This document shows positions 40,610 to 49,555 of a stretch of DNA of 64,000 nucleotides, one piece after another; positions within the stretch are counted from its first letter, which is position 1; each line of letters begins with the position of its first letter. The stretch is taken from NCBI GenBank assembly GCA_948607205.1, contig CAPERS010000002.1, positions 1 to 64,000 of the forward strand. The letters run 5' to 3'. The position numbers and the translations under genes were made by a program. The DNA comes from an uncultured Eubacteriales bacterium. Its GTDB lineage: Bacteria; Bacillota; Clostridia; Christensenellales; UBA1242. The notes under the pieces are model-generated. The model saw only the letters and a program-made list of their open reading frames with translations, was not told the DNA's origin and searched no databases.

Positions 40610-40669
40610 ATATATTTTCCTTTGTTTTAAAAGCAATTATTGCAAAGATTTCAAGTTAAAGTTATGTTT

Positions 40670-42829
40670 TTAAGCCTCGTTATCTTTTTCAATGCCTTTC
40701 ATAGTGAGGGATATTCTCTTCTTTCCAGCGTCAACTGAAAGAACTTTCACTTCAACTCGATCACCAACTTTAAGCGCTTCTGACGGATGTTTTATGAAAG
40801 CATCAGAGATTTGAGAGATATGAACGAGTCCGTCTTGGTGAACGCCGATATCAACAAACGCACCAAAGTCAACAACGTTACGAACGGTGCCTGAAATAAC
40901 CATGCCTTCTTTGAGGTCTTCAAGCGACAAAATGTCACTTCTAAGCACTGGTTTTGGCATGCTTTCACGAATATCTCTGCCCGGCTTTAAGAGTTCTTTG
41001 ACGATATCTTGAAGTGTTGGAACACCAATTTCGCAGGCTTTTGCGACTTTTTCTTCGCCCATTGCACTGACAAGGTTTGGCAGTTCAACTAGGTTACCGT
41101 TTTTGATATCTTGTTCGCTGAGTTTGAATAAAGATAAAAGTTTCTTTGTTGCCTGATAACTTTCTGGGTGAACTGAGGTGTTATCAAGGATTTCCTCACC
41201 GCCAACAACGCGCAAGAAACCTGCGCACTGCTCATATGCTTTTGGACCAAGTTTGGAAACTTCAAGAAGTTCGGCTCTGTTTTTTATTCCCTTATTTTTC
41301 GCTCTGAAAGAAACAATATTTTTTGCGATCGACATGTTAAGCCCTGAAACATAAGATAGTAGACTTGGAGATGCTGTGTTAAGGTCAACTCCGACACTGT
41401 TAACACAGTCTTCAACCACACCAGTTAAAACTTCTGTAAGCCTGTTTTGAGGCATATCGTGCTGATACTGACCAACGCCGATAGATTTGACGTCAATCTT
41501 GATAAGTTCGGCAAGAGGGTCTTGCAGACGCCTTGCGATTGACACCGCACTGCGAAGAGAAACGTCATAGTCAGGGAACTCCTCAGCACCAAGTTTTGAC
41601 GCTGAATAAACTGACGCGCCAGCCTCGCTGACAACGGCGTAACTCACCTTTCGTGACACATGTTTGATAAGTTCAGCAACAAAGATTTCAGCCTCTTTTG
41701 ACGCTGTTCCATTGCCGATTGACACAACATCGACGTTATACTTTTCAATAAGTTTTTTAAGTTTTTCGATTGACTCCTCTGTCTTGGATTGAGGTGGGGT
41801 TGGATAGATAACTGTTGTGTCAAGCACGTTGCCGTTCTTGTCAATAACTGCAATCTTGCATCCTGTTCTATACGCTGGGTCAAGACCCAAAATGATGTTA
41901 TTTTTAAGTGGAGCTTCCAAAAGAAGTGGCTTCAAATTGACCTCGAACATCTTGATAGCTTGCTCGTTTGCCCTGTCAGTCAAATTGTTCCTGCACTCGC
42001 GTTCAAGGGCTGGAAAAAGAAGTCGTTCATAGCTGTCTGCAATAGTTTCATCCATAACAGCGTCAGTGTCCTCATTATTCTTTTTAAAGAACTTATTAAT
42101 CACTGCAAAAGTGAGTTTTTCGTCTATATTTATGCTAACTTTAAGGCATTTTTCCTTCTCGCCACGGTTGATTGCCAATATTCTGTGTGAAGGAATATTT
42201 TTCACCTCTTGCTTAAATCCAGCGTAGGTTTCATAAGTTGCGCTGTTCTCATTTTCAACAAGTTCGCAAGCGATGGTCGCCTTGCTTTCAAGAAGAGCTC
42301 GAAGTTCTTTTCTGAGTTCGGCATTGTCTGAAATGCGCTCAGCAACAATATCCTTTGCGCCAGCGATAGCCTCATCCTCATCTTTAACTTCTTCTGTGAT
42401 ATATTTTTTCGCTTCATCTTTTAGCACGAAGGCTTTGCTTTGCGCTTGCAATATATCAGCCAAACCTTCAAGTCCTTTAGCAATTGCCACAGATGCTCTT
42501 GTCTTACGTTTTGGCTTATAAGGACGATAGATATCCTCAACCTCAGTCATAGTTCTTGCCTCAGAAAGTGCTTTTGCAATCTCGTCAGTCCATTTGCCCT
42601 GCTCTGTGATTGCTTTTTCGACCTTGGTTTTCTCATCATTCAAGTTTCGAAGGTATTTGAGTCTGTCAGCGAACTCACGAATTGTTTGGTCGTCACAAGT
42701 TCCGTGCATTTCCTTTCTATAACGGGCAATAAACGGGATTGTGCAACCTTCATCCAATAGGTTTATAATATTTTGTGAATACTCAGTTTTAAGTCCAAAT
42801 TCACTTGCAAGTTGATTTACGATTTCCAT
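40670..42829 (-). CDS. tex: Tex-family RNA-binding transcription accessory protein
   Basis: The 719-residue protein has the Tex order: N-terminal domain (GCTIPFIARYRKEMHGTCDD), YqgF-like RNase-H fold (GLDPAYRTGCKIAVIDKNGN), helix-hairpin-helix region (VSGLNMSIAKNIVSFRAKN) and a C-terminal S1 domain (SGTVRNVVDFGAFVDIGVHQ, then DGLVHISQIS). Tex binds nucleic acids and supports normal gene expression and fitness in many bacteria. It overlaps the next gene upstream by 13 bases. Confidence 0.95.
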   Translation of the reverse strand: MEIVNQLASEFGLKTEYSQNIINLLDEGCTIPFIARYRKEMHGTCDDQTIREFADRLKYLRNLNDEKTKVEKAITEQGKWTDEIAKALSEARTMTEVEDIYRPYKPKRKTRASVAIAKGLEGLADILQAQSKAFVLKDEAKKYITEEVKDEDEAIAGAKDIVAERISDNAELRKELRALLESKATIACELVENENSATYETYAGFKQEVKNIPSHRILAINRGEKEKCLKVSINIDEKLTFAVINKFFKKNNEDTDAVMDETIADSYERLLFPALERECRNNLTDRANEQAIKMFEVNLKPLLLEAPLKNNIILGLDPAYRTGCKIAVIDKNGNVLDTTVIYPTPPQSKTEESIEKLKKLIEKYNVDVVSIGNGTASKEAEIFVAELIKHVSRKVSYAVVSEAGASVYSASKLGAEEFPDYDVSLRSAVSIARRLQDPLAELIKIDVKSIGVGQYQHDMPQNRLTEVLTGVVEDCVNSVGVDLNTASPSLLSYVSGLNMSIAKNIVSFRAKNKGIKNRAELLEVSKLGPKAYEQCAGFLRVVGGEEILDNTSVHPESYQATKKLLSLFKLSEQDIKNGNLVELPNLVSAMGEEKVAKACEIGVPTLQDIVKELLKPGRDIRESMPKPVLRSDILSLEDLKEGMVISGTVRNVVDFGAFVDIGVHQDGLVHISQISDAFIKHPSEALKVGDRVEVKVLSVDAGKKRISLTMKGIEKDNEA

Positions 42830-43779
42830 ATTTTCTCCTTAATAATTTTTTCAGTTTGTGTTTTTAAGAGGTCAAATTTTTCATCCTCTTTTTTTGTGCA
42901 ATTATCATTAATTTTAAAGACATTTTCAAGCGGAAAGACTTTCTCTTTTTCTATGCTTCGTTCAGAGTCTTCTTCTTCAAGCAAAAGCGCTTTCAAAAGG
43001 CTTTCTGTGCTGATAAGACCGCGCTCATAGAGAAGATTTGCAGTGTTACCACGCGCGATTTCAGCCTCATTTACCATATCAATTTGAGGATAAGATTGAT
43101 TGCCAAAACCATACTCAATGCCTTTATTTTCAATTGAATAAAGGTTGACAGCGCCACAGCCTTTCATCATATCACAGCGTGGCGTCAAAATGACTTTTCC
43201 GCCATATGAATAGATAATGTCAAAGTCGTCCTTATCAATAAAATTGGACCCAAGAAGATAACATTTTCTATCCAAAAAGCCAAAGTCTTCAAGCACGCGT
43301 GCTGGCGAGAGGTTATATTTTTGACTAAGTCTTCCAACTTCTTCAAGCGTTCTGCCAAAGCCGATAAAAACTGGCAGTTTCATCTTGCCTGAAAGGTCAG
43401 AAATGGCACTTAGCGTCTTTTCATCTTCGTCTAGCAGTGACTTCACTTCCATAGCCACTCTTCCGCCGACATAATCGCTGGTTTTGAGTGAGCCAATCGC
43501 TTCAAAAGGCAAAATTACCTTGCCGTCAAGTCCAAATTCCTCGAAATATGGAAGGATATCGGCATTTGGCACGCTGAGATTGACTTTACCCACGCCCGCA
43601 CGGCTATTTAGCGCCAAAGCAAACCTCGCAAGAGTCAATAGCTCTTCATTTGAGAAGTTTACCTCCTCCAAAAGAGCTTCGCTCTCTTCGACTAGCAAAA
43701 AGCAGTTAAGAGCAGTTCTGATGGCGTCGCAGTAGCAGTTATAGTAACTTTTTTCACGGCTAACTTTAACTTGTTGCAT
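42817..43779 (-). CDS. Degenerate amidohydrolase-like protein
   Basis: ATG 43779 has AAGGAGAAAT before it and is preferred to the frame start at 43800. The 320-residue protein follows the C-terminal half of nucleobase/chlorohydrolase-type amidohydrolases: PVFIGFGRTLEEVGRLSQKY, SPARVLEDFGFLDRKCYLLG, VILTPRCDMMKGCGAVNL, IEYGFGNQSYPQIDMVNEAE. Where active members carry His and Asp metal ligands, here I see Gly, Asn and Cys. It has thus likely lost metal-dependent hydrolysis and may bind a ligand or act as a structural partner. It precedes tex. Confidence 0.6.
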   Translation of the reverse strand: MQQVKVSREKSYYNCYCDAIRTALNCFLLVEESEALLEEVNFSNEELLTLARFALALNSRAGVGKVNLSVPNADILPYFEEFGLDGKVILPFEAIGSLKTSDYVGGRVAMEVKSLLDEDEKTLSAISDLSGKMKLPVFIGFGRTLEEVGRLSQKYNLSPARVLEDFGFLDRKCYLLGSNFIDKDDFDIIYSYGGKVILTPRCDMMKGCGAVNLYSIENKGIEYGFGNQSYPQIDMVNEAEIARGNTANLLYERGLISTESLLKALLLEEEDSERSIEKEKVFPLENVFKINDNCTKKEDEKFDLLKTQTEKIIKEKIWKS

Positions 43780-43829
43780 ATTTCTCCTTGATATTTCCAA
43801 TTATACAATAAAAAGGAGTGATTTGCCAA

Positions 43830-45020
43830 ATGAAAGAGCGAACAATTTTGCATTCTGATGTAAATAATTTTTTCGCCTCAGTCGAAAGTGCCACCCGTCC
43901 CGAACTGAAAGATAAGCCTGTTGCAGTGACTGGCAACCCCAAAAAGAGAACTGGAATAATCCTTGCCAAGAATGAAATTGCCAAAAAGTATGGCGTCAAA
44001 ACAGGTCAAGCCATTTGGGAAGCCAAAAATCTTTGCCATGACCTTGTTTGTTTGCCACCGCACTATGACCTTTATGAAGAAATTTCCTATCGTCTTCACA
44101 ATCTCTATCTTTCTTACACAAATTTCGTTGAACCACTTGGGCTTGACGAGTGCTGGTTGGATGTGACTGATAGTTTAAAATATTTAAATAAGTCAGGAAA
44201 TGAGATAGCCGATGAGATTCGCGCAAAAGTCAAAGAGGAGTTTGGATTCACGGTGTCCGTTGGCGTAAGTTTTTCAAAGATATTTGCCAAACTTGGCTCA
44301 GACATGAAAAAGCCTGACGCTACCACCGAAATACCGTTTTCTCGCTTTAAAGAGATGACTTATTCCCTTCCACTCAACTCAATCGTGGGCATAGGTCACC
44401 GCTTGGAGCGAAGATTCAGCCAAATAAACATCAAAACAATCGGCGATTTTGTCACCTTGCCTGACTCATATTTGAAAGAAAGTATGGGCAAAACTGGACT
44501 TGAACTCAAAATGAAATTGCTTGGCGAGTTTGAAGAGAATGTGCTTGATTACTACTCTCTTCCTCCGCCAAAAAGCATCGGGAATGGCACAACAACCATT
44601 AAAGATATCACTTCACGCGAAGATGTCAAGAAAACGATATATTTCCTCGCCGAAAAAGTGTCTGCACGCATGGTCAAACACAAAGTGCTGTGCCAGACAC
44701 TTTCGCTAACCATAAAATCAAACAAATTAGAGCGCTTCCATAAATCTCAAAAAGTGCGTCCAACGCAATCAATTTCCGACCTAGCAAACGAAGGACTTAA
44801 AATTGCTGATAAATTATGTAAATATAACTTTCCTATCAGAGCTATAAGGCTTAGAGCGTCGTCGCTAATCTCATCTAACGCGCAACAGATGTCAATGTTT
44901 GACACAAAAAAAGACATTTCCACACCTCTTGTTGAAGTCAACAAAAAGTATGGAAAGGTCTTTCTCGCAAGCGACTGCGCCTCATTCCTCAACACCGCAA
45001 AACACTCACAGGAAGAGTAG
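43830..45020 (+). CDS. dinB: Y-family DNA polymerase IV
   Basis: The ATG at 43830 has GGAG eleven bases upstream; a GTG at 43818 overlaps that site. The 396-residue protein has palm motifs ILHSDVNNFFASVE (catalytic Asp) and PLGLDECWLDVTD (Asp-Glu), with helix-hairpin-helix region and a C-terminal little-finger domain. An apparent clamp-binding motif QQMSMFD lies near the C terminus. It copies past DNA lesions at low fidelity. Confidence 0.95.
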   Translation: MKERTILHSDVNNFFASVESATRPELKDKPVAVTGNPKKRTGIILAKNEIAKKYGVKTGQAIWEAKNLCHDLVCLPPHYDLYEEISYRLHNLYLSYTNFVEPLGLDECWLDVTDSLKYLNKSGNEIADEIRAKVKEEFGFTVSVGVSFSKIFAKLGSDMKKPDATTEIPFSRFKEMTYSLPLNSIVGIGHRLERRFSQINIKTIGDFVTLPDSYLKESMGKTGLELKMKLLGEFEENVLDYYSLPPPKSIGNGTTTIKDITSREDVKKTIYFLAEKVSARMVKHKVLCQTLSLTIKSNKLERFHKSQKVRPTQSISDLANEGLKIADKLCKYNFPIRAIRLRASSLISSNAQQMSMFDTKKDISTPLVEVNKKYGKVFLASDCASFLNTAKHSQEE

Positions 45021-45123
45021 CTCTTTAAGCGCTTTTGTGTGTGCATTATTTACTAATAAACAAATTAAAAAATTATAATGGACAATTAATAAATTATGAA
45101 AAGCTTGAAACATGCTTAAAGCA

Positions 45124-46041
45124 CTATAAAATAATTCCCTTATCAAAGAGAGAAACATATTTTATCACTTCTGTTCCAGCGACCGCACCATCGCCTACCG
45201 CAGTTGAGATTTGGCGAATGGAATTTTCCCGCACGTCGCCACAAACGAAAACGCCTTTTTCAGACGTGTGCATGTTTTGGTCGCACTTAATATAACCTTT
45301 GTCATTGATGTCAAGTTTGCCTTCAAGCATGCTTGTGTCTGGTGTTCTGCCGATTGCAACAAAGACAGCATCGACTGTAAGAGATTTTTCTTCGCCAGCA
45401 TGAAGATAATATAGGCTTTGCACTTTGTCAGAGCCGACAATTTTCTTTGCAACAGTGCCTTTGATTATCTCCACATTCTCAGTTTGATCAAATTCAGACT
45501 CTGCATAATTATGCAATTTAAGATTGTCCTTTGCGAGAATAAAAACCTTCTCGCAAAGCCCAGAAAGATAATTCGCATCTGAGAAAGCCGAGTCACCAGA
45601 GCCAACCACTGCCACGCGTTTTCCTTTGAAAAAATTGCCGTCACAAATGGCACAATAACTTACACCTTTCCCCTTGAATTCTTGCTCGCCATCGATGCAC
45701 AAACTGCGAGAATGTGAACCGAGTGCGAGGACGATACTCTTTGTTTCATATGTGTTTTTATTGCATTTGACTGTTTTAATTTTGCCTGAAAGTTCAACGC
45801 TTTGCACCTCTTCAAACGCAAATTCAACGCCCAATTTTTGCGCATGAGAGAAGAATCTGTTTGAAAGTTCAAAGCCGTCAATGCTTTCAAAGCCAGTATA
45901 ATTTTCAATTTGACCGATGACTGCAACCTGTCCACCCGGCATAAATTTTTCAATCACAAGAACGCTTTTATTGGCACGTTTTGCGTAAATTGCGCTGGTT
46001 ATTCCGGCAGGTCCTCCGCCAATGACAACACAATCATACAT
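45124..46041 (-). CDS. trxB: Thioredoxin reductase
   Basis: The 305-residue flavoprotein has FAD-binding DCVVIGGGPAGITSAIYAKR, the redox motif SYCAICDGNFFKG (CxxC), NADPH-binding RVAVVGSGDSAFSDANYL and the C-terminal FAD motif GVFVCGDVRENSIRQISTAV. It reduces thioredoxin with NADPH. It has normal length. An AGGAGGGCTT site precedes ATG. Confidence 0.96.
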   Translation of the reverse strand: MYDCVVIGGGPAGITSAIYAKRANKSVLVIEKFMPGGQVAVIGQIENYTGFESIDGFELSNRFFSHAQKLGVEFAFEEVQSVELSGKIKTVKCNKNTYETKSIVLALGSHSRSLCIDGEQEFKGKGVSYCAICDGNFFKGKRVAVVGSGDSAFSDANYLSGLCEKVFILAKDNLKLHNYAESEFDQTENVEIIKGTVAKKIVGSDKVQSLYYLHAGEEKSLTVDAVFVAIGRTPDTSMLEGKLDINDKGYIKCDQNMHTSEKGVFVCGDVRENSIRQISTAVGDGAVAGTEVIKYVSLFDKGIIL

Positions 46042-46187
46042 ATCTTAAGCCCTCCTTATTACTATCCATTTTAGCATACTTCAATGCTTTTTCCAAAGAA
46101 TAATAAACTTTTTTATGAAGATTTTGTCGTTTATTAAAGTTTTTAAATTATCGTTATTATTATATAACCAATATAACGTAAAATAAA

Positions 46188-46210
46188 AGAACTTGGATGT
46201 TCCAAGTTCT
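46188..46210 (-). terminator. Terminator of the rplM-rpsI operon
   Basis: AGAACTTGGA and TCCAAGTTCT pair with a TGT loop (46188-46210); on the minus strand a T-run follows. It lies about ten bases after the rpsI stop at 46221. The rest of 46042-46187 has nothing I can name. Confidence 0.85.
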
Positions 46211-46220
46211 TTTGCAAATA

Positions 46221-46631
46221 TTAACGTTTTGAGAATTGAGATGCTTTTCTTGCTTTTTTGAGACCATATTTCTTTCTTTCTTTCATTCTTGGGTCACGAG
46301 TCAAGAATCCAGCGTCTTTAAGTTCTTTCTTATAAGTTTCGTTTGCTTTCACGAGAGCTCTTGCGATACCGTGGCAGATTGCACCTGCTTGACCAGCAAT
46401 TCCACCGCCAGCAACTCTTACGATAATATCAAATTTGTCTGCTGAGCCTGTGAGTTCAAGTGGTTGACGAGCAACCAAGATGAGAGTGTCCATTTGAAGA
46501 TATTCACCCATATCTCTTCCATTGACAGTGATTTTGCCTTTGCCTGGCATAAGTCTAACTCTTGCGATAGATTTTTTTCTTCTTCCAGTTGAGATGATTT
46601 GACTAACTGATTTTGTTTTCTTCTCTGCCAT
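46221..46631 (-). CDS. rpsI: 30S ribosomal protein S9
   Basis: The 136-residue protein has the S9 signatures: STGRRKKSIARVRLMPGKGK, DIIVRVAGGGIAGQAGAICH, GIARALVKANETYKKELKDA and the C-terminal KYGLKKARKASQFSKR. The tail reaches into the tRNA site of the small subunit. It begins one base inside the rplM stop (TAATG), so both genes are translated together. Confidence 0.98.
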   Translation of the reverse strand: MAEKKTKSVSQIISTGRRKKSIARVRLMPGKGKITVNGRDMGEYLQMDTLILVARQPLELTGSADKFDIIVRVAGGGIAGQAGAICHGIARALVKANETYKKELKDAGFLTRDPRMKERKKYGLKKARKASQFSKR

Positions 46632-47074
46632 TAGTTTCTTGCTCCTTTAATTTCAATTGTTTCAGGCTTTTGAGCGCTGTGGTTGTGGTTTGCATCCTTA
46701 TAAACATGAAGTCTTGTTATTTGCTTTCTTCCAAGAGAGTTTTTTGGGAGCATGCCTTTAACTGCGTGCATAATCACCTTTGGAGAGTTTGTTTTCATAA
46801 GTGTGCCATAGTCCACTTCTTTAAGTCCACCAATGTAGCCAGTGTGCCATCTAAGTTTCTTATCAACAAGTTTGTTTCCAGTCAGAACAACCTTGTCAGA
46901 GTTAAGAACGATAACGAAATCACCAGTGTCAACATGTGGAGTGTAAATAGTTTTGTTTTTACCAGTTAATATATCTGCAACTTGGCTTGCCACTCTTCCA
47001 AGTGGAACATTTGTTGCGTCTACAACGAACCATTTTCTTTCAACGTCCGCTTGTTTTGCCATAAAAGTTTTCAT
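46631..47074 (-). CDS. rplM: 50S ribosomal protein L13
   Basis: The 147-residue protein shows WFVVDATNVPLGRVASQVAD, YTPHVDTGDFVIVLNSDKVV, KLRWHTGYIGGLK and AVKGMLPKNSLGRKQ. It binds 23S rRNA early in 50S assembly. It is first of a two-gene operon with rpsI. CGGAGGAATTAA precedes ATG, and its leader may carry a regulatory element. Confidence 0.98.
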   Translation of the reverse strand: MKTFMAKQADVERKWFVVDATNVPLGRVASQVADILTGKNKTIYTPHVDTGDFVIVLNSDKVVLTGNKLVDKKLRWHTGYIGGLKEVDYGTLMKTNSPKVIMHAVKGMLPKNSLGRKQITRLHVYKDANHNHSAQKPETIEIKGARN

Positions 47075-47167
47075 TTAATTCCTCCGAGATTTTCTTGTTT
47101 TTCCTTACAAATCGTTCTTTTATCCGCGGGGCTAGTGCAAACAAAAAACCGCCTTATAAGTTAAGAC
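47075..47167 (-). promoter_or_regulatory. Possible L13 leader element
   Basis: The roughly 93-base 5' untranslated region of rplM contains AAGGCGG and CCCCGCGG segments that could pair around a T-rich loop, plus AACGATTTGT. In many Bacillota the rplM-rpsI mRNA has an autoregulatory leader, so the position is right. I could not match it base by base to a known leader. Confidence 0.35.
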
Positions 47168-47173
47168 GATATT

Positions 47174-47202
47174 ATTTTATATATTATTACCCTTCTTGTC
47201 AA
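47174..47202 (-). promoter_or_regulatory. rplM-rpsI promoter
   Basis: On the minus strand TTGACA (47202-47197) and TAAAAT (47179-47174) are spaced 17 bases apart, placing the start site near 47167. Confidence 0.75.
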
Positions 47203-47238
47203 GCATTTTTCACGACAAATTTAAAAAAAGTCCACCTT

Positions 47239-47859
47239 TTATGAGGCTTTTTGCTCACTCAAAAGGATATTTGCCTCATCTTCGGCACAAAAAGCCGAAA
47301 TTTCGCTGGCAAATGAGATAAGTTCGTCAAGATATGCACTTTCAACCGACTCAAAAAGTGGCTTTTGAAGTTTGGCTTTTTCAAGCAAGATTTCGCTTGA
47401 AATTCCAGTCGATTTTGCCATATCTTTTGAAAAGCCTTCAATGTCATAAATTGCCTTTTTATAAGCCAAAAAGTTGGTGTTTTTCTCGCTGAAAAGAGGC
47501 TTATTATTTATAATGTTGGCGCTCTTATTGCTGAGCATTCTGTCAGACATCAATTCGCCACGGTCAGCAAAGCGTGAAACAAGCAAGTTATGCACCCTAT
47601 CAAAAACCATTTCTTCATTTTCAGCAGACTTCAAAATCGCATCAACTTCATCGCTATACTTATATGAAAAAGCCTCTTCTTTGCCGAGTGTTTCACTGCC
47701 ATAACTTGATGAAAGCGCTTTTTTAAATTCTTCAACATTGACATTTTTTCCTTCAAGTTGGTTAAGTCTTTTATCATAGCCAAAAAGCAGTGCCATTTTT
47801 TGACCCTTGTCCATTCCAATTTCGTATTCTTTTTTTATTGTGTTAAGCACAGCACGCAT
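47239..47859 (-). CDS. Hypothetical cytosolic protein
   Basis: This 206-residue protein (MRAVLNTIKKEYEIGMDKGQ...) is strongly helical and acidic with no signal peptide, membrane segment or recognised domain. Segments such as YKKAIYDIEGFSKDMAKSTG and ESAYLDELISFASEISAF look like amphipathic helices. A weak terminator-like stem with T-run overlaps its stop. It stands alone, upstream of the rplM operon. Confidence 0.6.
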   Translation of the reverse strand: MRAVLNTIKKEYEIGMDKGQKMALLFGYDKRLNQLEGKNVNVEEFKKALSSSYGSETLGKEEAFSYKYSDEVDAILKSAENEEMVFDRVHNLLVSRFADRGELMSDRMLSNKSANIINNKPLFSEKNTNFLAYKKAIYDIEGFSKDMAKSTGISSEILLEKAKLQKPLFESVESAYLDELISFASEISAFCAEDEANILLSEQKAS

Positions 47860-48031
47860 CTTTCTCTCCTTGATTTATAAATGCATTATATCACAAAATT
47901 TTGCATAAACCAAACAATTTCTGCATAAATATACAAAAATTTTAAATTTTATTTTTTTGGTTATTGATAAAAATTAACTCAAAAAAAGTCTAAATTTTTT
48001 TAATTTTTTTTGAATATTATGTTAAAAATTG

Positions 48032-48060
48032 TTGACTTAATATTTAATATATTATATAAT
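48032..48060 (+). promoter_or_regulatory. Promoter of the envelope-protein operon
   Basis: TTGACT (48032-48037) and TATAAT (48055-48060) are 17 bases apart. The expected start at about 48067 falls within the first arm of the hairpin at 48065-48105, so the mRNA begins with a structured leader. Nothing else was seen in 47860-48031 except AT-rich sequence. Confidence 0.8.
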
Positions 48061-48064
48061 AGAC

Positions 48065-48105
48065 TTGTCAAAGTGAAACGTGTCTGTTTCTTCGGGCTTT
48101 GACAA
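48065..48105 (+). promoter_or_regulatory. Nested hairpin at the 5' end of the leader
   Basis: TTGTCAAAG (48065-48073) pairs with CTTTGACAA (48097-48105). Inside, GAAAC (48075-48079) pairs with GTTTC (48086-48090). The outer stem is 9 bp. Lying at the extreme 5' end, it may stabilise the mRNA or act as a regulatory element. It ends about 20 bases before the AAAGGTGG site of the small ORF. Confidence 0.6.
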
Positions 48106-48138
48106 ACTTAGATTTTAAATACCAAAGGTGGTTCTATA

Positions 48139-48330
48139 ATGGCTAACGGTTACACAACTGTTTTCGCCTTGAATTGTCCATTTGTTTCTTTTGACTGCAA
48201 TGCAAAAAAATTGCTCGCAGGAAATTACATAAATTTTAACACACATTTTTTAAATAACACATATATAAAAATTATGAGGTCAAAAGCAAAAGTGTTCTCT
48301 GCTTTTACAGTGGGTGCACGCCATGGCTAA
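48139..48330 (+). CDS. 63-residue upstream ORF, possible leader peptide
   Basis: The frame starts at ATG after AAAGGTGG and encodes MANGYTTVFALNCPFVSFDC... ending VGARHG. It has two cysteines and a basic C-terminal half and no known domain. Its TAA overlaps the ATG of the next gene by eight bases, and that gene lacks a strong ribosome site. Translation of the small frame would therefore be needed to start the larger one. It may be a coupling leader instead of a functional protein. Confidence 0.5.
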   Translation: MANGYTTVFALNCPFVSFDCNAKKLLAGNYINFNTHFLNNTYIKIMRSKAKVFSAFTVGARHG

Positions 48331-49543
48331 CAAGACGAAAAAGTTTGAAAATATTTCACTTGAAAAAGAAGTGAAGGATATAACAATTGAAGAGAAAAAG
48401 GACAATCAGTCTGATTTGTCCACTGTTTTTGTTGACGAAAAAAATCAAGAAAAAGTCAATTGCAAAGAGCCAGTTGACAAAGATTTTTCTGCGCCAAAAA
48501 CAGAAAACAAAAGAAAAAAATCAAAAAGAAAAAATGCTCAAAATGGTGACATTCAAGATGAGCAAACAAACACAAGTGTTGATGAAGAGTTTGAAAAAGC
48601 AATCAAGCCAAAGAAGAAAAAGATAACTTGGAAGAAACGTCTTCTCAACCTCGGTGCAATAACAATGCTGGGTGTTATCACTGGTAGCGGACTCGGCGTG
48701 TGGTATAGCAAAACAGTGCTTTCAACACGCGACTATTCTGAGTGGACACTTGAGAAGATTGAAACGCTTAAAGACGACATCAATGACATTTTCGTTGATG
48801 TTTTAGGTCAAGAACTCACTGGGAGTGAGCAAAAAGACTGGGTAACGCTTGCAAAAAGCAAAGGATTGACCCCTCTTGACCTTACAGCAAGCCAAAACGT
48901 CAACCTTGCACTCCACAACATCACACTTGCAAAGAGTTATAACATCGTTGGAAGCGGACTTGTTAAGACAATCGCCAATCAAACAGTTTATGGAACGCAC
49001 AAGTTTGACGGCAAAACCTATGAATCAGTGGCAATGAGTGTTGGAACATTCGCAAAACTTGCACACAAATTCACTATGGACGTTGGAGCAGGCGCTGTCA
49101 ACTATATTGACGCGATACCAAAAAATGACAAAGAGGCAGATTGGGAAAAAGGCACAAAAAGTCAGATTAAAACTGACGATTGTATTGAGTTTGCAGGCGG
49201 ACTTCCATCAACCATTCAACCATACATCATTTCAAAACAAACCGTTTTGGAAGAAAGTTCGGTGACAATTGAGCCTATCACAGACGAAAACGGAAAGGTT
49301 AACTATAAATTCACAGTTGACCTTGACCCTATCACAAGCGTGCTTTATTACATCAGGCAAATGAAAATGATAAGTAAACTTGGCTCATTCCCTGAATTTA
49401 ATGATGTTAAGCAAACTTTCATTATTGACGAAAACTGGCACTTAGTGCAAATTGATATCTTAGAACACTACTCACAGATTGCGGTTGGCGTGAAAGCCTC
49501 TTGCGAAGGCACGCTCACAACCACATTCGATGTGCAGTATTAA
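48323..49543 (+). CDS. Single-pass membrane protein, unknown
   Basis: The start at 48323 is coupled to the upstream ORF. The 406-residue protein has a highly charged, Lys- and Glu-rich N-terminal region (about 1-105) ending in KPKKKKITWKKRL. One hydrophobic helix follows (LGAITMLGVITGSGLGVWY), then an outside domain of about 280 residues with an alternating beta pattern toward the end (YKFTVDLDPITSV, QTFIIDENWHLVQI, GTLTTTFDVQY). The basic residues before the helix put the N terminus inside. No family recognised. It is followed after 12 bases by the 1518-residue protein, so they probably act together. Confidence 0.65.
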   Translation: MANKTKKFENISLEKEVKDITIEEKKDNQSDLSTVFVDEKNQEKVNCKEPVDKDFSAPKTENKRKKSKRKNAQNGDIQDEQTNTSVDEEFEKAIKPKKKKITWKKRLLNLGAITMLGVITGSGLGVWYSKTVLSTRDYSEWTLEKIETLKDDINDIFVDVLGQELTGSEQKDWVTLAKSKGLTPLDLTASQNVNLALHNITLAKSYNIVGSGLVKTIANQTVYGTHKFDGKTYESVAMSVGTFAKLAHKFTMDVGAGAVNYIDAIPKNDKEADWEKGTKSQIKTDDCIEFAGGLPSTIQPYIISKQTVLEESSVTIEPITDENGKVNYKFTVDLDPITSVLYYIRQMKMISKLGSFPEFNDVKQTFIIDENWHLVQIDILEHYSQIAVGVKASCEGTLTTTFDVQY

Positions 49544-49555
49544 AAGGAGGAAAGT

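Noticed and set aside
40343..40630. Plus-strand frames opposite mcsA and mcsB
   Set aside because: They lack ribosome sites and lie opposite well-supported genes on the minus strand.
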